A DNA stretch of 64,000 bases from the NCBI RefSeq assembly GCF_015706575.1, contig NW_024037047.1, positions 437,020-501,019 on the forward strand, given 5' to 3'. This DNA comes from Patiria miniata (taxonomy: Eukaryota; Echinodermata; Asteroidea; Valvatida; Asterinidae). Positions 1 to 13,600 of this stretch are shown piece after piece (the first letter of the stretch is position 1; each line of letters starts with the position of its first letter). The position numbers were made by a program, and so were the translations under genes. The notes under the pieces are model-generated. The model did not search any database and had not been told where the DNA came from. It saw only the letters and a program-made list of their open reading frames with translations.

Positions 1-49
1 AAAAACATGGAAAGTATAAATTTTAAATTGTTAACCACTGAACTCTTAC

Positions 50-3000
50 CCTCTCTCTTGAGTTTTTGTTGTACAAGTCAACAGCCGAGGACTCAATGTT
101 GTCTTCACTGACATCTCCAAGACTCTGAAGGTCCTTATCATCCGTCCCTTCATTTATCTGTAGTGGTCTCCCAGATGGCGAATTGAAAGATGCCTCGCTA
201 GATTTCAGAAATCCTGAGATAGATCCATCGGAGGAGTCGTCAGTTTCTCTCTGGCTCTTTAAGTTTGCAGAGTTGATAGCCGATTGAATGGCCGGGTTGC
301 TCGCCAGCTGGCCCAGGATGTGACTGATTTGACTGCTCGCCTTAGATGCTAGATGAGAGTCTGTTGTACTAGTAGCAGGTGCCATGGTCTGATCAGGTGA
401 TGTGGGACTTTGTGGTGCCAATCTGTACGACCCTTGAGTGCTATCTGGAAGCTCTTGACGGGGTTGCACTGGGAACGGCTTCTCAGATTCAGAGGGGATT
501 CGGTGTCTGTACTCAGGACTAGTCTGGGTTGGGCTTTGACGAAGAACTGCAGGTAGTCTCTTGGGACTTGGAGACCTTCCAGCAGGAGTCTTGTCTGGTG
601 TTGTGCTTCGATCAGAAAAGATGCTGCTTTCAGAACGGAAGGATGAGGAGCTACGATCTCTTGAGTATCGTCGAGATCTGGGTGATGGGCTTTGACTGGG
701 CGAGAGGCTTCTACTGTATGAGGGGCTCCTAGTGTATGACCGGCTTCTACTGTCTGAACGGCTTCGACTGTAAGAAGAAGAACTCCAACTATTAGAAGAG
801 GAAGACCAGCTACTCGAGGAACTTGGGCTTCTAGAACTTCTGGAGCTGGTTGAAGAGCTTCTTGGGGAGATACTCCTTCTAGTAGAGATTGGCCTCTTTG
901 ATGATGAGTGTTCTCTTCGATGTTGGGATATACTTCGTCTTTGAGGAGAACGATTTTGTCTTCCTGAAGATTCTGTATGCCTCCTGGGAGAGACATTTCG
1001 GTGTCTGGGAGATGGATCATGTCTTGGAGGTGAAACACGTCTTCTTTTAGGAGACGGGCTCCGTCGTCTTGGAGAAGGGCTCCGTCGTCTTGGAGAATGA
1101 CTACGTCTCCTTGGCGGGACACTTCGTTTCCTGGGAGAGATGGATCTCTTCTGTGGAGGAGCTCTGTGTCTTGGTGATTCACTTCGTTTTCTTGGCGACC
1201 TATTATGTCTCTTTGGAGATACATGTCGTCTTCGCGGTGAAATGCTTTTCTTTGGAGAGGTCTTTCGTTTTCTAGGAGAAACATTCTTTTTTGGAGATAT
1301 ACTACGTTGTCTAGATGGTTCCTCTCTCCGCCTTTTGGAACTACTGTGCTCTCTTGGAGACAAACTTCGTTTTCGAGGCGAGAGTTGTCTTTTTGGTGAA
1401 GGTCTCCTTTGGGACCTTGAGGGACTCCTCCGTGGTGAATGAGTACGCTTACGAACAGACACATTACGTCTTGGGCTCGGACTTCTTCGTTTTGGAAGAC
1501 TTTTGCGTGGTGGAGTAATACTTCGTTTCCTAGAGGAATGCCCATGGTCTTTGGATGACGCCCTTTTTCTTGGTGGACTTCTCCTCTTTGGAGAAATGCT
1601 TCTTTGTCTGCTTGATCTCCGCTTCGGTGAGGACCTCCTTGCCAAGGGGCTTCTTTTAGTTCTCCTATCAGGAGTGGGACTTCGATCCCGTGATTTCTGA
1701 GACTGTCTCTGACTGACATGCTTGTGAGAAATATCCGGAGAACTGATTGTTTCAGGTGAGGCGGTGGGTTCAAATGGATCATACAGGGAGTTGTCTTTTC
1801 CTTGTTTGGCGGCAGAAGTTAAAGTTTGAGGAAAGCTTTCCTCCTCGTCAGAAGAAATTTGGCTCAAGTCAATGATCACATCAAAAATGTTCTTCACTGG
1901 TCCCATGACCATCTCAACATCAGATGAAGAGTCCTCATCTTTTGCCTTTTCTGTATGTTCCTTGTCAACCTGGTTTTTGAGGTTTTCTGTTGTCTGTTCT
2001 GCGGCGTCTTCTGTTCCGGCTTTTTCGGAGGGTTCCAGAATAACAGGGGACATTGCAGGGCACGTGATGTCAGGGAGTTCTTGACTTGCTTCCTCAGACC
2101 GTTCATGATGTTCTTTGGGCTGTTCTTCTGATTGCTCTTCTTGCGGCTCATCCTCCTTTGCTTCTTCTGTGACCTTTGCCTTGGCAATTTCTACCCCAGC
2201 AACCTTCTGCTTCTTTGCTTTTCCACCTTTCGTCTTTTTCACCTTCTTGCCTTTGACACCATCTTTTTCATTGGATTTATTTTTTAATTTCTTTGTTTTA
2301 TCTTTCTTCTTCTTCTTAACCTTTTCCACAATTGGTTTATCAGACACCATTTCTGTAGCTGGCACTGTGATAGGCAGCTGCTTCGAAGACTGCTGTTTAC
2401 TAGTTTCAAACTCATCCCCTGTTTCACCCGTTTGTGATGAGCTTAGACTTCGTGCTCGCCGGATGCTACGTTTGGTTGATTTGGTGTGAGTAGGGATCTG
2501 TTGATCACTTGTACTGGTTGCTTGCTGGACGTCACTCTGCTCTGATCTACCGCTGTCTGTGATTTTACTTCCATCTTTACTGTGGTTCTTTTCTTTTTCC
2601 TTGGGAGCTGAAGCATGGTCTCTGTACTTGCCACTTCCTCGCTTGTCAGAATCCACTCTTTCACTGATCTTTTTGGGATCTTCATAATGTTCATGGACGT
2701 GTCTATCCTGTGAATGTTTGCTAGAACGGTCTGAATGACCTCTTGAGGTGGAGCGTTCCTTGCTGCGAGATCCAGAATGATGCTTCTGTTTCTCAGTACT
2801 ATTTTTACGTTCTGAACGATCTTTCTCTGACCGTTCCTGCTGTTGTACTCTATCCTTATCACGCGAGTGCTCGTTTGAATGTTGCTGGCCTCTACCCTTT
2901 GTAGACTCCCTCTCTCGTCTGTCTTTGGAGATGTCCCGCTCCGATTTTTGCTTTTCGGTTCTGTGTTTATCCTTTTGCCCATCCTTATCCCTGTTGCTTG

Positions 3001-4638
3001 AAGACTTTGAAGATTCAGGATTTCTAGGCTGTGGGTCTGATTTGTTCACCTCTCTGCGTTTCTTTTCATCTGTACTGCTCTTGTGTTTTCCCTTTTCCTG
3101 TCGATCTCTGTCTTGTTTGCGAGGAAGAAGGTCTTTCTCAGAGCGACCTGTGTCAGCTTTAGGATGAGACTCCCTTTTGCCGTCTTCAGGTTTCCGTCGA
3201 CTATTCTCACTTCCTGGGTTAGGCTTTTGTCTTCGATTGGCATCACCTTTCTGGGCATTCTTACTTTCAACATCGCCCTTTTGTTTTCCTTCTCTTTTGG
3301 ACTCTGAAACTTTCTTATGGTCACCTCTTCCTTTGTTTATTTCAACCCTTTTTACGCCGACCCTGGATGAATCTGATTTCTTCTCCCGTTCTTGATCTTT
3401 CTTAGCATCCGCCTTCCGTTCAGCCAACCGGCGTTCAGGTGCCACTTTCTGTTCTGTTCCTTCTCTTCTCTTGGTTTCAAACCTCCTGTCGTGATCTATC
3501 TGTTGAACCATCTCAATTCTCCTCTCTGCTTCAACCCTTCCCTCAATAACATCCCGCTCTTTCCTCCAGTCCATGGGTGACCTCTCCCGATGGATTGTAA
3601 AATTCTCCCACTGAGGTTCTAGAGGCTTTCGTTCAAGCATCATCCTGTTCCAATCCTCCTCATATGGGTACGGTCTCTCGTAGATTCCAACGCGCTCCCA
3701 CGTTACTGGTTTCTCTGCCAGTTGGGACTCTATTGCTCGATGTCTCTCCAGTTCTGCCCAATAATTCTCATAACGGCTTGGCCTCTTATGTGGCACATCC
3801 CTTTTAACTTGAATGACGTGTCTAAGATCACCAAAGACACCATGCTCCCCGGGATGATCAAACTCTCTCTCCCTCAACAATGCCTGCTCCGCTTTCCTTG
3901 CCTCATTCATCTTCTGCTCTCTCTGTATCTCAACCATAGGTCTCTTAGGAATGGCCAGTGACATCTCTGAATCAATAACCACAGTGCGAGTGTCTTTTCT
4001 GTTCCGTTGACGCCGGCGTTCACGATCACGTTCCCGTTTTCGTTTCTTCCGATTACTACTTGATCCTTCCTCCTCATCAGTCTTGACTTCTCCTTCCTCT
4101 GCTGATGAGTGTCCAGTGTGTCCTTCACTGCTTCCCTGCTTCCTTGTTTCCTTGGATAATTCCAAGACTTGCTTTAGTTTACTGCCTTGATCTTCATCAT
4201 CTGCAATTAGTCCTTCCTCGTCTGAATGTGACTTCATGTGCTGTTTCACACTCCGCATCTTCAAATCTTGCTCGTCTTCAATTAATCCTTCCTCCTCAGA
4301 GAAGGAGCCGCTCCTTTTAGATGGAGGGGGCATTTCATCTCCATCTTCCTCAATAAGCCCCTCCTCTAATGATGACTTCCGTCTAGATCTTCCAGATCCA
4401 TTTCTGGAATCCTCTCCTCTCGCCTTCAAGCTTCTACGATCTCTATGCTTGGATTGCTCCGAGTCTCGGATTATGCCCTCCTCCTCTTCATCCAACCCCG
4501 CCCTTCCTTTGGGCCTCCTAGGGGATTTGTTCTCATTGATAGCACCTTCTTCTTCTTCAGACTGGGATTCCTCAAAGCTGCTGCTGGAAACTTGGCAGGT
4601 GATTGATCCATCATGCTTTCTAGAAACTTTCTCTGCAT
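50..4638 (-). CDS. PHRF1: PHRF1 coding exon 12, giant SR-rich exon
   Basis: Acceptor TTACCCCAG|ATGCAG, donor AGAGAGG|GTAAGA; 4,589 nt, residues about 665-2194, phase 0 out. The first part carries an acidic motif repeated four times (EEGIIRD, EEGLIEE, EEGLIED, EEGLIAD). A conserved-looking segment follows (GVFGDLRHVIQVKRD, RYENYWAELERHRAIE). Then come a long lysine/arginine/serine region, an acidic stretch with DVEMVMGP and YDPFEPTASPE, and about 400 residues of SPRR/SPKR repeats and Ser-Arg runs. A helical patch (SHILGQLASNPAIQSAIN) stands near the end. Similar RS-rich regions followed by an SRI domain are typical of PHRF1. Confidence 0.93.
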
Positions 4639-7600
4639 CTGGGGTAAAAAGGAAAACGTAAAAAAAATTACTGCTGACATAAACAAATAAAGCAATATAT
4701 CAACATATTATACCAAGTTTGCACAGGCGCTGATGTGACTGTCTTTAAACAAAATTTGAAGTTCACTTATTTTGGCACAAGTTCCGAAATTTCCGGAAAG
4801 ACAAACGTATCTTTCACAGTAAGATCACAAAGCCACCGGACTTGCTGAAAATGATAATCACTAGACCACTTCTCAAATGACATGGCTCACACCAACAGTC
4901 CCGTGGGTACTGAAGTTTTGCTCTAGCTCTACCAGATCATCCCACCAAAAAGGGCTAATACTGAATACTCACCAGAGATTGGATCATTATCTTCCATTTC
5001 TTCTCCTTCCTCTTCAACTTCTTCCATCTTCCCATCTTCTCCCTCATCATCTTCATTTCCAACATCATCATCTTCTCCACTCTCAAGATGCCCGTCTCCA
5101 TGTGCACCTCCTTGCTCTGTTTCTTGACCTGATCTCCTGCTTCCAATGTCCTTCTTAGCTTTTTGAGGACTAGAGCATTTCTCAAGATCCTTCCTGTCCT
5201 TAGCAGAGTGGAATCTTGTTCTCTTCTCGGTGTCGCTTTGGGAGTGACGTCTTGGGCTAGGATTGTCTCTCCTCTTACCATCGCTGGGGGAAGTACTGCT
5301 TCGTCTGGGGTTGGTTTTCTCTTCTGGATTCTGACCTTTAGACTGATAGGGAAGTTGATAGGGCTTTCTTGGTTTTGATTCTGTATCACCTGAAATGAAA
5401 AAACACCAAAACAACAACATTCAAACAAACTTTTTGTGACACATTTTCACTACCCTAAGAAACTCACTCACGCAAGTCTTTTTTTTTTTCATTTTATGAG
5501 AAATGTTCCCAAACTGTTCTGAATGATCATCAGTACCTAGAAAAGGCTAAATCTTAACTTGATTGAATTGGCAACTCAAGGTTGAACCCAGAGGTACCTA
5601 GTAAAACCCAGGAAAACCTCATCAAAGTTCAAGGTTGAACCCGGAGGTACCAGTAAAACCCAGGAAAACCTCATCAAACTTCCAAGGTTGAACCCAGAGG
5701 TACCCAGTAAAACCCAGGAAAACCTCATCAAACTTCAAGGTTGAACCCGGAGGTACCCAGCAAAACCCAGGAAAACCTCATCAAACTTCAAGGTTGAACC
5801 CGGAGGTACCCAGTAAAACCCAGGAAAACCTCATCAAACTTCCAAGGATGAACCTGGAGGTACCCAGTAAAACCCACCAAAACCTCATCAAACTTCCAAG
5901 GTTGAACCTGGAGGTACCCAGTAAAACCCACCAAAACCTCATCAAACTTCAAGGTTGGACCCGGAGGTACCTAGTAAAACCCAGGAAAACCTCATCTAAC
6001 TTCAAGGTTGAACCCGGAGTTACCCAGTAAAACCCAGGAAAACCTCATCAAACTTCCAAGGTTGAACCCGGAGGTACCCAGTAAAACCCAGGAAAACCTC
6101 ATCAAACTTCCAAGGTTGAACCCGGAGGTACCCAGTAAAACCCACCAAACTTCAAAGTAAATCTTGAGTTACCACCTGTTTAATTTTGGAAAATCATTAC
6201 CCAGACTGATCTTGGTTAGTGATCCGTCTCTGTGGATGGTGACATCTTTGCTTTGCATGTGAAGCATGTCTTGAGATGATATAATACTTCCAAGAAGATC
6301 CGTCGTTGAGGAGGAAGAAACACTGCCGACAAGAAACCAAACAACAATCATTACTTCTAAGCCCTTGTAATTTCTCGTCACAAATCCTGCTGAATTCACG
6401 CATTCAGTTCTTACAGCATAAAGACTGCAGAGTGACAGGCATAGCACCCTGTAAAGATCAGTTGTATTTCAAGAGTAACTTACAATTGAGAAGTGCGTGT
6501 GCTAGTTGTTGGTGCTTCATATGAACTTGTTGATGCCGTTTCACTGGAAAACAATTGAGATGAAACATAAAAATCACTATTTTCAACTATTTCCCAGGTT
6601 TACAGTATTGCTAACGTTGCTAGCATCGTTACCTTTTGCATGATCCCTAGCTACATAACATATCCAGGTTTACGGCTTCTGACTAGCGCCCCTTTAACAA
6701 AAACATTGACAAGAAATAGGGAACCGCCAAGATAGGGCTGGATAGCTCAGTTCTCGGAGAGCCAGAACAGCAAACCAGAGGTCACACGTTCAATTTCTTT
6801 GTTCATAAATACCTGAGAGAGTTTACGCATTCCTATTGATCAAAAGGCCATCACGTGGGTGGTTTTAAACTGCTGATTTAACATCAGCTACGTTGCTTTA
6901 TCGTAAAGTACGCGCTTGCTCGCGCCAATCTCCATAATAGGACATTTGTGCACTACGCGTGTGAGGTACACAGCACGGAATGTTACCGTGGGTCAGTCAC
7001 TCCCAAAGGTTTTGGACAGTGTGAAAGCTTGTGACTTTTAACGTGGGTCAATTACTCCCTCAGGTTTTGGACAGTGTGAAAGCTTGTGACTGTTACCCTA
7101 GGTCACTCACTCACTCAGGTTTTGGACAGTGTAAAAGCTTGTGACTGTTACCCTGGGTCACTCACTCCCTCAGGTTTTGGACAGTGTAAAAGCTTGTGAC
7201 TGTTACCTTGGGTCAATCACTCCCTAAGGTTTGGACAGTGTGAAAGCTTGCGACTGTTACCATGGGTCAATCACTCCCTCAGGTTTACGGCAGTGTGAAA
7301 GCTTTGACTGTTACCTTAGGTCAATCACTCTTCACGGTTTTGGACAGTGTGAAAGCTTGTGACTGTTACCGTGGGTCAAACACTCCCTCAGGCTTTGGAC
7401 AGTGTGAAAGCTTGTGACTGTTATCTTGGGTCAATCACTCCCCAAGGTTTTGTACAGTGTGAAAGATTGTGACTGTTACCGTGGGTCAAACACTCCCTAG
7501 GGTTTTGGACAGTGTGAAAGCTTGTGACTGTTACCTTGGGTCAAGCAGGTTATCGCTACCAGTGATCGTCAATGCTGCTGCTCCGATCTCAGACCTCCGG

Positions 7601-10600
7601 AATCCCAAAGTCTGTTGACCTTTGACCTTCATGTCAGGCATCATGCTGCCCGTCCGTGGCTTGACTAACATCAGTTTGCCAGCAATCCTTCCTCGGATTG
7701 TCTTCGGACCTGCTGCTTTGGTGACACGTTTGTTGGTCTGTTTAAAAACAGAACGGCACATAATGAATTGAAACGCTTCAAACAATCTCCATGGTCATAC
7801 ACTGCTTTTTTGCTACTACAGTGCAAGGCTTATACCCTCATTATGAAGACACTTTTTGGACCTGCTGCTTTGGTGACACGTTTGTTGGTCTGTTTAAAAA
7901 CGGAACGGCACATAATGAATTAAAACGCTTCAAACAATCTCCATGGTCATACACTGCTTTTTTGCTACTACAGTGCAAGGCTTATACCCTCATTAAAAAC
8001 GGAACGGCACATAATGAATTGAAACGCTTCAAACAATCTCCATGGTCATACACTGCTTTTTTGCTACTACAGTGCAAGGCTTATACCCTCATTATGAAGA
8101 CACTTTTGTACATTAGAGGTGTGCATTGGAACCAGGTATGCTAGGTACCAGACCACTGATGTCAGGAACTGGTTCCAGATTATGGAATCGGGTACCGCAA
8201 CCAGCTTTACAAATTACTTGGTAACTTCTCAAACAATGAAAGGAAAGGTTTTGAATTTCATTTGTGGGTAATTTTCATAACGAAAACCAGGCTACATTGA
8301 AAACCAAAACAAATATCACTTTTATGTGCATTTGACATGCAACAGATGACGCTCGTGACAGTTGCAGTTTACACCGTAAAGCTACAAAACCCGTCAGACA
8401 ACTTTGGGGTTTGGTTTCTTTCACAAATACCATTGTTTTACTTCAATAGGGTTCCCGGTTCCTGTTCTACCAGTAAATGCACACCACTATTTCACATTGT
8501 AACACAATATAAGATTTGAGGCTTTGCATGTTGGGTTATCGGTATCGTTTCGGTTTGCGGTAACACCATGTGGTAATAACTACTGCTTAGAAGATATTAG
8601 TTCTGAAAAGAACAGTCCTGCTGTAAGTTCTAAACGAACTTGTCTTTGGTCTCAACGTTTCGACTAGCCTGCTCTAGTCATCGTCAGGAGACAGAGCAGG
8701 CAGAGATGACTAGAGCAGGCTAGTCGAAATGTTGAGACCAAAGACAAGTTCGTTTAGTCCTGCTGTAAGTTCTAAACAAACTTGTCTTTGGTCTCAATGT
8801 TTCGACTAGCCTGCTCTATAGTCAAAGTCAGGAGACTGGCGATGACTAGAGCAGGCTAGTCGAAACGTTGAGACCAAAGACAAGTTCGTTTAGAACTTAA
8901 AGCAGGACTGTTCTTATCAGAACAAAAAAAACTACTTAGCAAAGTTGATAATAAGCAGGACAAGTTCTTTTCAGAACCAATATCTTCTAAGCAGTAGTTA
9001 TTACCACATGGTGTTACCGCAAACCGAAACGATATTGTAACACAATGCCACTATAAAGGTATCAATGATCAAATAAAAAAGTAAGGTAGCACTCAATGAT
9101 GAAACTCTGATGCAGTTGTACACTAAATACGATTATAAGCAAACTAGAAAAGGAACGATTGTTTCGGAAGAGGACTCGACGTATATAATTCACAACGATC
9201 GTTAAAACACATTACACACACTGGAAATAAAAAACACCAACTACACGATGCAAATTCATTACATGCTTTTGCACGATCAAATCAGAAGACAGGATAAAGG
9301 CTTCATCGCAGGGTCTAGTACGTTAAAAGTAGACCCTGAGAACATGGTCGAGGTAGATGCGCCTACAAACTACCAAGCATACAAAAACAAGCAAGGAATA
9401 GTCACCCTCAATCCAACTGATCTCGTCTTACCTTTGAGCGTCGTTTCTTTCTCCTCTTGAATTTCCTTTTCTTCCCAGGTGTCTTAGTTGTTCCCGTCTT
9501 TGAGGAAACCTTCCTCTTTTTGGTGGTGCGCCGTTTCTTGGTGGTCTTACGTTTCTTGGTTGTCTTACGCTTCACTGGTTTCTTTCTAGCTGTGCCACTG
9601 GTTCCAGACATACGCTGATAAATCCAAAAACATGTTCTCACATTAAAAGGGTTTTCATTATTTAATTGAGAGTTAAGTACAAACAGCCAGAATTATCCAA
9701 TAAAACAAAATGAGATCATGTTTTTTTCAGCCGAAAGTAAAAAGTGCACCAATTCGTCCAAAATATGGAGTATTATTTGCATAGTTGTGTTGAAGTTCAG
9801 TCCATCACAAGTCCAGTCAAAAGCAAGGCTAAAAAAAAAAAATACTCGGTCTCTGTTCAGCGCACGTCGATTTTAATCATGCTCGTCAAAAATTTTTTTT
9901 CTTCAAATTAACACGTAATCTACAACAGCGCCCTCTATTGCCACACCTCCTCAAATGTTTGTACCAAGGAGCACCAATGAATGGGAAAATTGCACCAAGG
10001 CAAATGATAAAAGTGCACCAAGGCAAATTATGGAGGACATCAATGTATAATGAGGACACAAAAAAGCAAAATAGTACCCACCTTGTCTGTACCATTCAAG
10101 TTTGAAAAAAAAAAAAACCATAAAAAAAAAACAAAAAACCTGCGTCACGCATCAATTCCGGAACTTCGGTCTGACCAGAGACCGACTACATTGTGTATTT
10201 TTTTTTGGCCTAACAGCAGAAGACAGGGGTGTGAGTGACCACTGATAAAAACAGCTGAAAACACCTGAAAAAAGGTGCAAAAAGCTGAACTTTGGGAATC
10301 TCCTCCAAATGAGGGGAAAAAAGCTGAAATCCAAAACAAAGAGAGCTGAAATCAGCTTTAAAGCTGAGATTTCACACTCCTAGGATGAACAATGACAAGT
10401 GAATGGCATTTGCCACAGTTCACAGGAATAGGTAGTGACTTGACTTGACCTGACTTAAATGTCATGGCACAATAACAAAAAAAATGTAGTTATCCCACGA
10501 GCGTGAGTGGAACACAGAATACTGTAGTGCGTCTGTGTACCACGAGGCCGTATGTGGGACGCAAGATGTACTACATTTTCCGTGTTCCACTAGTGCGAGT

Positions 10601-13600
10601 GAGATAATGAATATATCTTAAAGCAAACTTGACGCACAGCAAAGATTGAACACGTACGCAGTGCACGAACTTTTCAGTGGTTATCATATTGCACGTGCGC
10701 GCAGAGTGCGATATCGACCGCACTATTAGTTGTAATATCACACTCTTTCCGCCATGGATCGACCTATCAGGATTAAAGTTTGCTTGAACGAAGGTTTTTA
10801 TAGGTTTTATGGGCTCTGTGCACAAGTACCCCTTCAACGGCCAGAAAAGAAGAGTTGGGGGAAGCCTAGACCGCTTCCTGGTCCACCCACTGTGTATTTC
10901 CAATGATCCAAAGTTATTGGGGGCGGGGATTAGTCTGGGAGAGGATAAATAAGTCATGCATATTTTCGCACGCAAACCAGTACAGTAAGCACATGTGTTG
11001 TCCCGTCCATGGGGCTCTCAAAAGTGGTAAAAAAGCGCCCTCTTTTGTTGGCGCACGGAGCCCATAGGTTACTTTAACCCTTACCCTACTAGACCCTCCA
11101 ACGCATGCCAATATGTGCTTCAAGAAAATCTCCTATGTTTTTTGCATGGCCCTCCAATATCTGCCATGTCATTTCAAGGGTAACTGGACAGGCACTCCAA
11201 TACATGCCACAGAGAACAATGAGAGTCCTCTGATAACAAAGTGAGTGCCCCCAGCTGGTCAGTATCAGGCACCCTCCAGGGCCTCCAACTCCTGCCAATT
11301 GGAGCCTTCAGTGTTAAGACCAACTATCTGCCAATAAACTGCAGCTGGAGGGCATTGGCATAACCAACTGACATGCAGTAAACTACCCTCAGAGAGTAAG
11401 GGTTAAACAAAAAATAGACTCCCAAGTTGAAATACAAGTTTTTATAGGTTTTAAGGTTTTGCTGTGAGGCCTGGACTTAACGCAAACATGGTTCAATGAA
11501 GCGGTCTTACCTGTTCAACTTGCCGTTCCGCTGCTCTAGCCTGAGTGATTCTGGCTCGGACTCGTTCACTGACGTGAGTCCTAGCGATGGCTCTGGCCGG
11601 GGGATGCTCACGAGTCATGTGACGTCGTCTGCGTGTCGCTGAGCGATCGTCTTGATGCTCAGCGGACCATGAGGCATGATGCGCAATGGTCTCTGGCTCT
11701 TCCTCACTGCTGTCTTCTGTGGAAATCAATGATATCAAAATCAACACTAACACTAACCTAACGATCCCCAACCAGCCAAACTCCAACACCAGGGTTTGTT
11801 AGAATCTGTTAGGATGAGTACTGCACTAGAAAACTGACTGTGCTCTACGTGGGATTAGGCAGACCACAAATAAACAGAGTCCAACTGCTTATGTGCACAG
11901 TTTACCATATGGTGTTGGGATTTGCAAGGATGAGGAAAGTTCCTAATAAATCACCCTAGGGAGTTAGGGTTGAAGTTGCTCTCCCCACGGATTCTTTTGA
12001 GCTTCACTTCCACTTTTTCTTTTTAAGATTGAGGTTTTAAGCAATACACAATATTCGCTTTAGAATGAGACATGGAACCACAAATTCTGCCCACGTTCAG
12101 TTATGGGTCATTCCACCGGGTTGGGAAGCAGTGCATGTTACATCTATATATTTGGTTATTTTATTAAAAGTATCAATGCATTCTAAACAATTGATCAACA
12201 TAATATTGTTCTTAAGGTGTTTCAATACTTGAGAAAGTTTGAAATCATTTGAAAGTACTTTGACAAAAATATGAGCAAAAATGTATTAATTCGGATGTAA
12301 CATTGACACCGTGCTTTTCATGCTTTTCTTAACCCTAACCACCCTGAATCCTTCAAAATCCTCTTTGCCAAAGTGGAGGAATTTGGAGGATTGAGGTTAC
12401 ATGGCAAAAGTGCATTACTGACTTCGTAGAATACACTTTGTCAAGGTCTTGGGCCGGACTTTGAGTTATTTTTGCTCAGCCATGCATAACTATAGGCTTG
12501 GATTATGCTTCAAATCCTTCGTACTGCTCCAGGATGTCACTGGCCAAGCCTCAACATATTGACAGACACTGCCGCAGGATTTTGCAGGATTCAGGCAGTG
12601 GTCACCCCTCCACGGTCCATATTCAAGGAATAATGGATGAACTTGCAGGATGGGGGCTATATGCTATTTTTCCATGCAGCCAATTGGAGGATTTTGCAGG
12701 ATTGAGGTTTCATCCTAGCAAAAAGGCCTAGGGAGTTGGGGTTAATATGGTCATATGTCACACATTGTTCCCCAACCCGGTGGAATGACCCATATGGTTT
12801 AACCCTAACCTTCCCAAATCCTCCAAAATTATCTTTGCAAAATGGAGGATTCTGCAGGATTGAGGCAACATGGCAAAAATGTGTAGCTGATTTTGGAGGA
12901 TGCACTGTGTCAAGGTCTTGGGCCGGACCTTGTGTTGTTTAATTACGCTCAGCCATGCATACATCTAGGCCGAGATCATACTTGGAATCCTGTGCACTGC
13001 TCCAGGATGTCACTGGCTCTGCCTCAACATAGTGACAGTGATTGCTGCAGGATTTTGCAGGATTGAGGCTGCATGCAATTTTTACGTGGAGGCAGTTGGA
13101 GGATTTTGTAGGATTGCGGTTGCATCCCAGCAAAAATGCCTAGGGAGTTAGGGTTAATCCATGGGGGTTCCAGCAGTTGTTGACCAGCCTGTACAAATGT
13201 GCTATTGGAGAGGAAATGGATATATTTTTGGACGGTTTGTGATAGTTCTATCAGTAGGAGGGTTATTAATTTGAAAGTACTTGCAGCCCGATAATAATTT
13301 GTAGACACAAAAGCAACCAAAAATAAAAACATAATTTCAGAGACTGAAAACGTCCAAAATGAAAACAGGTAGCTTTTTGCATTTAAATAAAACACACAAA
13401 TTGAAAATTTGTTAAGGAAAAAAAAAAACAGAACATGTTAAAGAGCGTAGGTGTAGCAACCTTATATTGTACCGATCAACTAATCTTGGTTTACCCTGCA
13501 AATGCCCAAAGATGGAACAGTCCTACCTTGATGCCTGTTTTGGGCCACACATTCTGGGCAGTACCATTCTTCAATAGGGATGTGTTCAAGAGGAGGGTCC

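Noticed and set aside
349-1782. A 477-codon minus-strand frame overlapping the PHRF1 SR region
   Set aside because: It is a second frame of the same repetitive AGA/CGT/TCT-rich exon; the phase-compatible SR frame is open throughout and this one lacks the motifs and the splice phase.
4929-5428. Second frame through PHRF1 exon 11 (RIQKRKPTPDEAV...)
   Set aside because: The exon phase demands the GDTESKPRKP frame; the alternative is a shadow kept open by low complexity.
5576-6158. Regular repeats considered as a CRISPR array
   Set aside because: Units are contiguous with no unique spacers, and the DNA is animal nuclear sequence.
9248-9460. 70-codon plus-strand frame (KVDPENMVEVDAPTNYQAYK)
   Set aside because: Lies in PHRF1 intron 7 and runs antisense into exon 7; no splice sites or relatives.
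12333-13157. TTAGGG/CCCTAA words considered as interstitial telomere
   Set aside because: Single words at transposon ends next to TTAA, not tandem hexamers.
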